Shown here in pieces: positions 7,977 to 15,382 of a stretch of DNA of 34,295 bases. This DNA comes from Anaerolineales bacterium (GTDB lineage: Bacteria > Chloroflexota > Anaerolineae > Anaerolineales > Anaerolineaceae), in the NCBI GenBank assembly GCA_020060485.1, contig JAGVAB010000093.1, positions 1 through 34,295 on the forward strand. Reading direction: 5' to 3'. Below the pieces are notes generated by a model. The model did not search any database. It worked only from the letters and a program-made list of their open reading frames with translations, and was not told where the DNA came from. Position numbers and translations under genes: made by a program. Every line of letters begins with the position of its first letter. Position 1 is the stretch's first letter.

Positions 7977-9497
7977 TTATCGTACCCACTTTTTGCCAGT
8001 GGCAAGTTCCACACATTTATAAGCGCCATCATAAATCCCAATCCCCTTGTTCTTGACGATCTGTTCACAGAAGAGAGTGAGCAAATCATCTTCCTTTGTC
8101 AGAACGTCAATCGCCTGCAAGGTTTGCGGAATTGAACGCGCCTCAACAGTTCCATCGCCAAGCTCAGCGCCGCGAATGGCCCCCCACATTTCGTGTCCAC
8201 CAACCCGCTCATTAAAGATCTTGGGAATGGGATAAAAGGCAAGCTCGCTGGGTTTGGTAACCATCACATCGGCTACACGCATCAAATAATTTGTTGCGTA
8301 TACCGCATGGAAGGTGTTATCGTGTAAAAACACATGCAGCCCTTTGGCTGTTTCGGTGCGGATCTGGTCTGCAAATGATTGTGTATCTTCCCAAGTGAAA
8401 TGGGCCTGGATCAAATCTTTTTGGGTGGCCAATTCTGCCTCCAGCCAATCCCAATTTGCTTTATGGTCACCCAGATTGACAAACAATGCAACCTGTTCTT
8501 TCTGGATCAAAGGAATGCAGTGTTCGATAACAGCCTTAAAGAGTTCTTTCTGCGCCCCGGCGCCGCCCATGGTGAGCATTATCCGGCGTGGTTCTTTAGC
8601 TTTCATTCGCCTTAGGCGGGCGGCACAATCCACTTCGATGTTTTCCACTAATTCATGATCAACATGATGACCAGTAAAGTAAAGGGCGTCTGACGGCATG
8701 GGCTGGAGCAGCCGGTCGCGGTCATCAAAACCGCGCATGATCTTAAAACCATAATACCCGGAAGGAGACTGTACACCGTGTTTTGCTCCTTCAGTCAACT
8801 GAAAGGACATTGGCCAATTGTCAAACATCATATCAACCACATTGGTCATCCCGCCAGCGACAGCCCCCATGCAATTCCACATATGAGAGGTCAGCACGGG
8901 CATATCAGACGGGAGGGCGGCATAAAGATTTCCAAACAACTCACTCATTTTGTAATCTTTGACGTTGGTTTTGAGAAATCTCCACGGCCAGCCCACGATC
9001 CACCCGTTCAAAAGCTGCCAGAGGCCTGGCAATGTCCGGTCCCCGGTGGTCACTGATTCCCATACATATTTGTTGAAAAAAGCACTTTGTTGTGAAGTAC
9101 GTGAAAAGCGGCTATACCAGCTGTTGCACCAATTGATCACATCGCTGGTGATGCCTGGAATGGCTAACAAGTCCAACCAATAAGGCGTAAAACCCATTGC
9201 CCTGGCGCAGGACATCCCAGCCATGGCAATGCGATAATGCCCAAACCCCATTCGGATCGTGCTGATGATAACTGCATTTTCCTGGGTCAAAGGTTGGCCG
9301 TGATCGCCGCGCACAACATCCTTCACGCCAAACAAAGATCCCAAATAAGGATTATCCTGCAAGCTGAGCGTGTATTTTTCGTTTGGATCATATTCAAATT
9401 TGCGAGCCAGCATATTTTTCCAACGATCGGCTGCCGCAGATTGCCGCTTACTGATGGCATTACCGTAAACTGTGTAACATCCATTTACCTTTTTCAT
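7977..9497 (-). CDS. Uncharacterised GT-B-like protein of the galactose cluster
   Basis: I do not recognise this 506-residue soluble protein as a named enzyme. Features resembling GT-B glycosyltransferases or epimerases are a glycine-rich N-terminal turn (IISTIRMGFGHYRIAMAGMS), a segment after the middle (MLTMGGAGAQKELF) where GT-B enzymes start their nucleotide-sugar half, and a late LHVFLHDNTFHAVYATNYLMRVADVMVTKPSELAFYPIPK stretch. The phrase VTKPSELAFYPIPK recalls the donor-binding segment of MurG/MGDG-synthase-like enzymes. The start MKKVNGCYTV has only a distant GAGGAG (13 nt). Its position between the transporter and galT suggests a role with galactosides or UDP-sugars; this is inference. 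Confidence 0.75.
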   Translation of the reverse strand: MKKVNGCYTVYGNAISKRQSAAADRWKNMLARKFEYDPNEKYTLSLQDNPYLGSLFGVKDVVRGDHGQPLTQENAVIISTIRMGFGHYRIAMAGMSCARAMGFTPYWLDLLAIPGITSDVINWCNSWYSRFSRTSQQSAFFNKYVWESVTTGDRTLPGLWQLLNGWIVGWPWRFLKTNVKDYKMSELFGNLYAALPSDMPVLTSHMWNCMGAVAGGMTNVVDMMFDNWPMSFQLTEGAKHGVQSPSGYYGFKIMRGFDDRDRLLQPMPSDALYFTGHHVDHELVENIEVDCAARLRRMKAKEPRRIMLTMGGAGAQKELFKAVIEHCIPLIQKEQVALFVNLGDHKANWDWLEAELATQKDLIQAHFTWEDTQSFADQIRTETAKGLHVFLHDNTFHAVYATNYLMRVADVMVTKPSELAFYPIPKIFNERVGGHEMWGAIRGAELGDGTVEARSIPQTLQAIDVLTKEDDLLTLFCEQIVKNKGIGIYDGAYKCVELATGKKWVR

Positions 9498-9572
9498 TCT
9501 AAAAATAAAACTCCTCGATCATTTTGTGATGAAAAACCAATGCCTTTAACCGGATTTAATTACAATCATGCA

Positions 9573-9602
9573 ATTATAACCAAAATCCAGCTGACGCTTG
9601 AA
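9573..9602 (-). promoter_or_regulatory. Possible internal promoter for the GT-B-galT-galK part
   Basis: On the minus strand a perfect -10 TATAAT (9573-9578) stands 18 bp from a weak -35 TTCAAG (9597-9602). It lies just downstream of the hairpin that follows the permease gene, so the sugar-processing genes may be transcribed separately from the transporter. Confidence 0.35.
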
Positions 9603-9611
9603 GATTAACCA

Positions 9612-9668
9612 TTTCCGCCGCAGGCATCTCGGCCGTGATGGTGAGAAAATGTCTGCCTGCGGCGGAAA
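9612..9668 (-). terminator. Long hairpin after the second permease gene
   Basis: TTTCCGCCGCAGGCA (9612-9626) is the exact reverse complement of TGCCTGCGGCGGAAA (9654-9668). The two enclose 27 nt. It begins about 20 bp after the permease stop and precedes a candidate promoter. There is no T run, so it could be a rho-assisted end, a processing site or an mRNA stabiliser. Confidence 0.55.
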
Positions 9669-9688
9669 ACTACAATCCAGAAAACAAC

Positions 9689-10900
9689 TTATCCTTTTAC
9701 CCCGCTGCTGGTGGCACTCTCAACAAAGAAGCGCTGGGCAAAAATGTAGATGATCATAGGCGGCAGAATGGCGATTGCAGCCCCAGCCATGACCAGATTG
9801 GCATTGTCGGCTGCCTTGCCGCGCAGAATACTCAATGCGAGTGTCAAAACATGGTTATTTCTGTTTCCGGTATTGATGATGATCAATGGCCAGAAAAAGC
9901 TGTTCCAGGCATAGAGAAATGCAAATGTGGCCAGGGTTGCCAGAGCAGGCGTTGCGGCCGGCAAAAATATCCGCCATAGAATCTGCATACGCGAAGCTCC
10001 GTCAATAAGGGCAGCCTCTTCAATTTCCCGGGGAACAGTGATGAAAAACTGACGCATCATAAAAGTGCCATAAGCGCTGAATATCCACGGGATGATCAGG
10101 GATGCCAGTTTGTCAACCCAGCCCAGCATGACCATCAATTGATATAGCGGTGTGATCAAAACAACGAAGGGTATCATGATCGTTCCGAGGTAAACCAGGA
10201 AGATTTGATCCCGCCCCGGGAATTTCAGCCGGGCCAAAGCATATCCGCCAACCACGCTGGTTGCCAGCTGCCCAACAACCACCAGGATCGTCACCAGCGC
10301 TGTATTTGTCAGTGCCCGATCAAGTCCTTGCAAATCCCTGACCCTGGTATAGTTTTCCGGCACCAGGGTTGGTGTTTCAACTGCCACGCTGGCGCGGAAA
10401 TTCTGAAATGCAACATTTTCGGGATTTTCCGGGTCCACAAACCGTCCCAATGCAGTCTGATCAATCCTGATCATCTGCACGACTTTCCCACTCACCGGCA
10501 CATCCCATAAAAGTTCTGAATTTCCCTGATACGCAATGCTTTTCTGGTCATCGATGTCACCCGCAGGCTGCACAAGCTCCATGGCAATGGTTGCGGTCTG
10601 GTCTGGATTTTGTGGGTCCAAATAAACTCCGGCCGGCGCACTGCGCTCAACAAGCGCAAACTGGCGCTCTTCACCCTCATATGTCACATAATACAGCGGT
10701 TTGAGTCCCTCCATCCCCACCACCTCAACCTCTTCGGGTTTCATGGGGATCAAACGCGGCGGATAACGGTAGGTATCTGTCTGCAACTTCAGCGAGGTGG
10801 AAAACATAAAGAAGAACGGGAAAAGCATGATATATGCAAACCCAATTAACAAACCATATACTAACAGGTTTTGCAAAAACTTCAGTATTCTGTACATCAT
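9689..10900 (-). CDS. CUT1-family sugar ABC permease (MalG-like) with extracytoplasmic insertion
   Basis: The C-terminal ~205 residues are a MalG-type permease domain. The EAA loop EEAALIDGASRMQILWRIFLP contacts the ATPase, and the last helix ends in AQRFFVESATSSGVKG. MalG relatives are usually 270-300 residues; this one has 403. The excess is a soluble segment (~45-195) between the first helix and the core, placed outside the membrane. It is rich in beta-type sequence (YYVTYEGEERQFALVE and DVPVSGKVVQMIRID). Its gene follows the MalF-like gene by 16 bp. It should form a heterodimer with that permease to import a galactoside. The ATPase gene is absent and is probably a shared MsmK/UgpC-type subunit elsewhere. 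Confidence 0.92.
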   Translation of the reverse strand: MMYRILKFLQNLLVYGLLIGFAYIMLFPFFFMFSTSLKLQTDTYRYPPRLIPMKPEEVEVVGMEGLKPLYYVTYEGEERQFALVERSAPAGVYLDPQNPDQTATIAMELVQPAGDIDDQKSIAYQGNSELLWDVPVSGKVVQMIRIDQTALGRFVDPENPENVAFQNFRASVAVETPTLVPENYTRVRDLQGLDRALTNTALVTILVVVGQLATSVVGGYALARLKFPGRDQIFLVYLGTIMIPFVVLITPLYQLMVMLGWVDKLASLIIPWIFSAYGTFMMRQFFITVPREIEEAALIDGASRMQILWRIFLPAATPALATLATFAFLYAWNSFFWPLIIINTGNRNNHVLTLALSILRGKAADNANLVMAGAAIAILPPMIIYIFAQRFFVESATSSGVKG

Positions 10901-10916
10901 GATTGTATTCTCCTGT

Positions 10917-12593
10917 TTAATAAGCGCCTTTGGATTTGCTTTGGCGACGAAACTGCATCAGGGTGATTGCGAAAATAAGCAGGAAAAGCACCCAGGCAAC
11001 GGCAGAGGCATAGCCTTGCTGGAAACGCTGGAATCCTTTTTGATACAAATATAGAACAATGGTCATGGTTGAATTGGCAGGCCCCCCCGGCGGTTCAGTG
11101 GGAATCAGAACGTAGACCTGCTCAAAGACCTGCAAGGCATTGATGACAGCCGTCGTGACCACGTAGAATGTAGTAGGCGCAAGCAAAGGCAGCGTGACAT
11201 TCATAAACCGTGACCAGGCACCAGCCCCATCCACTGTGGCGGCCTCGTACAATTCTTTTGGAATATTCTGCATGCCAGCCAGAAAAATGACGGAGTAATA
11301 TCCCAGCCACTGCCAGGCTGACATGATCACTACTGCCAGAAGCGCCACCTTGGTGTCTGACAGCCAACGGATTTGCGGGTCGACAATATCGGAGCCCAAC
11401 AAGCCATTCAGGAATACGACAACACTGTTAATTGAAAAATTGATATAACCGACAGCGGCATTATAGAGCCATTGCCAGATCAGGGCCACACCCACTACTG
11501 CCGCCACAGTAGGCAAGAAATACACCGCACGAAAGAATTTCATCCCTGGCAATTTACTGTTCAACAATGATGCCAGCAACAAGGCCGGAATGATACTCAG
11601 GGGCAGGGCCAGCAAAGTGAATACAATGGTATTTCTTAATGCGATCCAGAAAAGTTTATCTTCAGCCCCAATAATAATGCCATTGCCAATCCATTTGACC
11701 CGCGTCAATTCATCGTAAATCTTGGTGTTTAAAACTTCAGTGGCTGGTTGGTCAGCATAATCCAGCCTTGCCACACTTAAATTGATGATCTTGGCATAAT
11801 TCTCCAATCCCACCCAGTCCTGTGTACCAAATGAATCGGAGTTGGTAAAACTGACATACAATGAGAGCAGAAGCGGGCCAGCAAAAAAGAACAGGAAGCC
11901 TAACAGGTTGGGGGATAAAAACAGGAAACCGCTGATTGCTTCGTTGTGCGACGCTTTAGCATGCAGCGCTGAAGCGATCTTCTCGCTGGAAAGCAAGCGT
12001 AAAACAAAGCCTGCCACAACCAGCAAAGCCAGCAAGAGAAATGGCAATGGCCGATTGAATTGAGAGATGATATGAATAAGCGCATTAAACAGACCAATTA
12101 CGATCAAAAATATTGCCCCAAAAATTACTGCGATGATTTGCCCAGCTCGCCGGAATTTGAGCGCTAGCTGGTAATTACTTTCAAACTTGTCGCCGATTGA
12201 ACCAACCAAATACCCGGCAATCACTCCGCCCAGCCAGGGAATACCTCTCCCAAAGGTTCCCCCAAGAGCATCAATGCCGGTAAAAATTCCCAGGTACTGG
12301 AGCAGCATCAACAATGCGGCTAAAAAGATCAGATAATTTACGACCAGGGCGAACACTCTTCCCTGATGCTGCCGACGGAAAAGCATGGATACGCTGATGC
12401 CTGAAGCTGTGCCCAGCAAAATGGCAACCAGTAATAAAAGGATTCGCAACCAGGAAGCCATACTTGCCGGAGCGCGGAGCAGTAAAAATCCCGCAAAACC
12501 ACCAACACTGGCTGCAACCAACCCTTGCCAAATCGCAATCATATGTATGATGCGTTCAGCGCTGGTCTTTGTCGCTATTGTTGATTCATTCAT
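10917..12593 (-). CDS. CUT1-family sugar ABC permease (MalF-like) with extra N-terminal helices
   Basis: The permease core begins near residue 222 (SGFLFLSPNLLGFLFFFAGP) and carries the EAA loop YEAATVDGAGAWSRFMNVTLP. MalF-like partners are usually ~300 residues; this protein has 558. The additional ~220 residues hold about six hydrophobic helices with no clear homology to the core. An insertion after TNSDSFGTQDW adds an extracytoplasmic loop with IIIGAEDKLFW. The gene lies between the binding-protein gene and the MalG-like gene on the same strand. The role of the extra helices is unknown; they could anchor a regulator or help assembly. Confidence 0.92.
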   Translation of the reverse strand: MNESTIATKTSAERIIHMIAIWQGLVAASVGGFAGFLLLRAPASMASWLRILLLLVAILLGTASGISVSMLFRRQHQGRVFALVVNYLIFLAALLMLLQYLGIFTGIDALGGTFGRGIPWLGGVIAGYLVGSIGDKFESNYQLALKFRRAGQIIAVIFGAIFLIVIGLFNALIHIISQFNRPLPFLLLALLVVAGFVLRLLSSEKIASALHAKASHNEAISGFLFLSPNLLGFLFFFAGPLLLSLYVSFTNSDSFGTQDWVGLENYAKIINLSVARLDYADQPATEVLNTKIYDELTRVKWIGNGIIIGAEDKLFWIALRNTIVFTLLALPLSIIPALLLASLLNSKLPGMKFFRAVYFLPTVAAVVGVALIWQWLYNAAVGYINFSINSVVVFLNGLLGSDIVDPQIRWLSDTKVALLAVVIMSAWQWLGYYSVIFLAGMQNIPKELYEAATVDGAGAWSRFMNVTLPLLAPTTFYVVTTAVINALQVFEQVYVLIPTEPPGGPANSTMTIVLYLYQKGFQRFQQGYASAVAWVLFLLIFAITLMQFRRQSKSKGAY

Positions 12594-12701
12594 AGAATCC
12601 TCCTGTGCGAGATCTCATATTGCATTTACGCGAATGCAGGGGCTTCAGCAAACCGCACCCCATGATTTGATCTGCTGAAGAAACTACAAAACAAATATGA
12701 A

Positions 12702-12728
12702 GGGTAGGCGGAACAAGTCCGCCTACCC
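12702..12728 (-). promoter_or_regulatory. Intercistronic hairpin between binding-protein and permease genes
   Basis: GGGTAGGCGGA (12702-12712) and TCCGCCTACCC (12718-12728) form a perfect 11-bp stem with a 5-nt loop. It lies about 20 bp after the binding-protein stop and has no T run. A second weaker hairpin (CTTCAGCA 12643-12650 with TGCTGAAG 12673-12680) follows before the permease ATG. The placement suggests differential expression of the binding protein over the permeases. Confidence 0.65.
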
Positions 12729-12746
12729 GATACAGAACGATCGAAA

Positions 12747-14153
12747 CTATTTGCCAAACGCCTTGTTGGCTTCGGAGCAGATGCTGGCTTTGAATTGATC
12801 GATGCTTGTCTGGCCAGTCATCAGGGAGGCGACTGCGGGATCCATTACTGCGGCGAATTCAGGCCATGAACCTTCCCATACTGGTCCTTCAGCAGCCGGG
12901 CTGTCGGCGAGGCCGTTCAGAAATGCCTGGTTATTTGCGGGAGGTGTGAAGGTCAGGAATGCATCCAGAGCTTCCTGGCTCACGCGGCTGGGGATGTTGG
13001 CTCCCAGGGCAGAGATTTTGGCCTGAGTGTCGGCCTGCGTCAAAGCCTGAACCAGTTTCCATGCCTCTTCCGGGTGTTCCGTCTTGGCGTTCACAACATA
13101 TGCACCCCAGAACAACCAGTTGCCAGCGTTGCCTGCGGGCCCCTTGGGCAGTTCCACCACGTCCCAATCGAAAGCAGCATTACCGCGCACACCAGGAGTG
13201 GCCCAGCGGCCATTCTGGAACATGCCAACGCGGCCAGCCATGAAAGGCGGTTCGCTGTCTTCGCCATAAGGAACAGCTACGTCATAAACCTGATACAGAT
13301 CCTGCTCGAAGGCCAAGCCAGCGATGGAGGCATCACTATCCAGGTTGCATGCGTCGCGGTCAGCATTGAAGAAACCGCCACCAGCAGAGTTCATCCATGT
13401 ACCGTAAGGACCCCACCAGGCATTGGCGCCGTAACCGTAGATGTCGGTGCCGAGAGCGCGAATCTTCTTGGCGGCTTCAAGGAAAGCTTCCCAGGTCCAG
13501 GTGCCATTTTCGGCCATCGTGCGCGGGTCCATGTCACCGGTCAAGCCAGCTTCAGCCAGCAGGTCCAAATTCAGGTAAAGGGCGAAGGTGGAAACATCGC
13601 GGGGAAGACCCCAGAATGCGCCACTACCTGCGCCAGTTTTCTCATTGGCGGGATTATATGTCATGTGGTACATCGGGCCGGGATAGAACGCATCCACATC
13701 AAAACCTTCTGTGGCAGCAGCCAGGTCAGCCATGTTCAATATCAGGCCGCGGGTTGCAAAGTCTGCCACATCCGTTCCTGGGATCCAGAAGACATCCGGA
13801 GCGGTACCCGCACCGATTTCGGTTTTCAAGACATCCTGATAGGATGAGGATTCTGAACCGCCGGGTTCATAAGTCAGCATGATGCCTTCCAGTTTTGCAT
13901 CCAGATCAGTACTGATCGCCTGGTAGACATCAATTTCAGCCTGGTTGTCAGGCCGGGTTCGCCATCGCAAGCTGACTTCTTCAGCTGCAACCGGCGCAGC
14001 CGGTTCGGCCGGTTTCTCGGCTGCAGGTGCTTCTGCAGCGGGCATTTCTGGGGCTGGTGCTGCCGGCGCCGGAGCAGCAGGCGTGCAAGCGCCAACCAGC
14101 ATGGCGATCACAACCAAGGTTGAAAGAGCGATCAAGATCGATTTGCGTTTCAT
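12747..14153 (-). CDS. Sugar ABC transporter substrate-binding lipoprotein (family 1)
   Basis: The 468-residue protein has a signal peptide with lipobox L-V-G-A-C23 and an Ala/Pro/Glu-rich tether to about residue 60. A family 1 (MalE-like) solute-binding fold follows, with markers ISTDLDAKLEGIMLTYEPGG, VFWIPGTDVADFATRGLILN and PEEAWKLVQALT. Given the neighbours it most likely binds an alpha-galactoside such as raffinose or melibiose; this is inference from context. The ATG at 14153 is preceded by GAGGAG at 11 nt. It lies 81 bp after lacI on the same strand, with no clear operator in the gap, so it may be read from the lacI promoter. Confidence 0.94.
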   Translation of the reverse strand: MKRKSILIALSTLVVIAMLVGACTPAAPAPAAPAPEMPAAEAPAAEKPAEPAAPVAAEEVSLRWRTRPDNQAEIDVYQAISTDLDAKLEGIMLTYEPGGSESSSYQDVLKTEIGAGTAPDVFWIPGTDVADFATRGLILNMADLAAATEGFDVDAFYPGPMYHMTYNPANEKTGAGSGAFWGLPRDVSTFALYLNLDLLAEAGLTGDMDPRTMAENGTWTWEAFLEAAKKIRALGTDIYGYGANAWWGPYGTWMNSAGGGFFNADRDACNLDSDASIAGLAFEQDLYQVYDVAVPYGEDSEPPFMAGRVGMFQNGRWATPGVRGNAAFDWDVVELPKGPAGNAGNWLFWGAYVVNAKTEHPEEAWKLVQALTQADTQAKISALGANIPSRVSQEALDAFLTFTPPANNQAFLNGLADSPAAEGPVWEGSWPEFAAVMDPAVASLMTGQTSIDQFKASICSEANKAFGK

Positions 14154-14234
14154 AACTTTTGTTTCTCCTCTTATTTTTTAGTAGAAGCAACCTAACGACT
14201 TAACCTTTCCAATCAGATTTTTCCTGTTCACCTC

Positions 14235-15251
14235 CTAAGTTCGAGTTTTGCAAATTGCAGTGGAATTTCGACATACCAGTTCAACTGGCATTCGCAGATG
14301 ACGGCGTTGTTTTTCTGGCGTCTCAATCGCACGGATCAAAAGCCGGGCGGCCTCGCGCCCCATGCAGAATGTGTCTTGTCGAATGGTGGTCAACGCAGGA
14401 TCGTAGTAGGATGCCAATGGCATATCATCAAATCCGATGACAGACACATCATCCGGCACCTTTTGTCCTGCTTCCCGTAAAGCCTGGATAGCGCCGATTG
14501 CCATACGGTCATTTTGAGCAAATATTGCGGTAAATGGCGTGTTATTAGACAACAGGGTCTGGATGGCGTGGTGCCCAGAAGTAGCAGACCAATCCCCTTC
14601 AAGGATCAGCTCAGGTTTTGAAACCATGCCATGCAACGCCAATGTCTCCAGGTAACCGGATTGCCGATCCCGAGAGCAGTCTTCTTCAAGAGGGCCAGTG
14701 ATCAATGCGATATGCTCATGGCCCAATTCCACAAGATGCCCAGTTGCCAGACGACCTGCCTCTTCATCATCGAGAAATACTGAATCCATGGTATCTTGTG
14801 ATGTGCGCGCTCCAACAAAAACAATTGGGGCATATTGCGGCAAATGTATATGCCGATCATCCATAAAGGGATTGATAAGCAGCAAACCTTCTGTCCGGCG
14901 GCTTGCCACCAGCTCTGCAACCAGCGTGAGAAACGTATCAGTATCCGGGGCGGATGCGCTCATTAGGAAATAGCCGGACTGGCGGGCTTCAAACTCAGCC
15001 CCCTCGATGATATTCGCATATGTATAGTCAGTTAGATTGGGAGAAAAACAGGCCAGGGTTCTCGTACTGCCTTTGGCCATGTACCGGGCGATGGCATTCG
15101 GTTGGTAACCCAGTTCTTTAATCGCTGCCTCTACCTTTTGGCGTGTTGCATTAGTCACCTGATCGTTATTATTGATGACTCTCGATACCGTCTGGTGCGA
15201 AACCCCGGCATGTGCTGCCACATCTCGGATTGTGATCCGGTTTGTATTCAT
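14235..15251 (-). CDS. LacI-family transcriptional regulator of the galactoside cluster
   Basis: The protein starts with a classic LacI helix-turn-helix, ITIRDVAAHAGVSHQTVSRV, followed by the hinge helix region NAIARYMAKGSTRTLA. A periplasmic-binding-like effector domain follows, with HIALITGPLEEDCSRDRQSGY and VSVIGFDDMPLASYYDPALT. It should act as a dimeric repressor released by galactose or a galactoside. The ATG at 15251 is used; the codon before it (TTG at 15254) would add one residue. Neither has a strong ribosome binding site. A 32-bp palindrome overlaps the start region of its own promoter, so autoregulation is likely, along with control of the downstream transporter genes. Confidence 0.94.
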   Translation of the reverse strand: MNTNRITIRDVAAHAGVSHQTVSRVINNNDQVTNATRQKVEAAIKELGYQPNAIARYMAKGSTRTLACFSPNLTDYTYANIIEGAEFEARQSGYFLMSASAPDTDTFLTLVAELVASRRTEGLLLINPFMDDRHIHLPQYAPIVFVGARTSQDTMDSVFLDDEEAGRLATGHLVELGHEHIALITGPLEEDCSRDRQSGYLETLALHGMVSKPELILEGDWSATSGHHAIQTLLSNNTPFTAIFAQNDRMAIGAIQALREAGQKVPDDVSVIGFDDMPLASYYDPALTTIRQDTFCMGREAARLLIRAIETPEKQRRHLRMPVELVCRNSTAICKTRT

Positions 15252-15292
15252 CAAGAGGAGTATCCCGTGGGCCTGAAATTTCTATAAGAGGG

Positions 15293-15324
15293 TAATGTTA
15301 CCGGTCACGTGACCGGTAACATTA
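15293..15324 (-). promoter_or_regulatory. Double operator: 32-bp perfect palindrome
   Basis: The left half TAATGTTACCGGTCAC is followed directly by its exact reverse complement, with CACGTG at the centre. Each half contains ACCGGT, itself a palindrome with a central CG as in many LacI-family operators. The two ACCGGT centres are 12 bp apart. The element abuts the -10 box of the lacI promoter, an ideal site for repression. No second copy was found in front of the alpha-galactosidase gene or the binding-protein gene. Confidence 0.8.
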
Positions 15325-15352
15325 TAGTACAGGATTTTCCGTTAGATGTCAA
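15324..15352 (-). promoter_or_regulatory. Promoter of lacI and the transporter operon
   Basis: A perfect -35 TTGACA (15347-15352) stands 17 bp from TACTAT (15324-15329); an overlapping TATAAT lies 3 bp further on. The palindromic operator covers the -10 edge and start point. Confidence 0.7.
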
Positions 15353-15382
15353 GCACCCCGCAATGTTTTTCTCTGCTTTGCC

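Noticed and set aside
13074..13847. 257-residue plus-strand frame opposite the sugar-binding gene
   Set aside because: It is a shadow of the binding-protein gene without recognisable domains.
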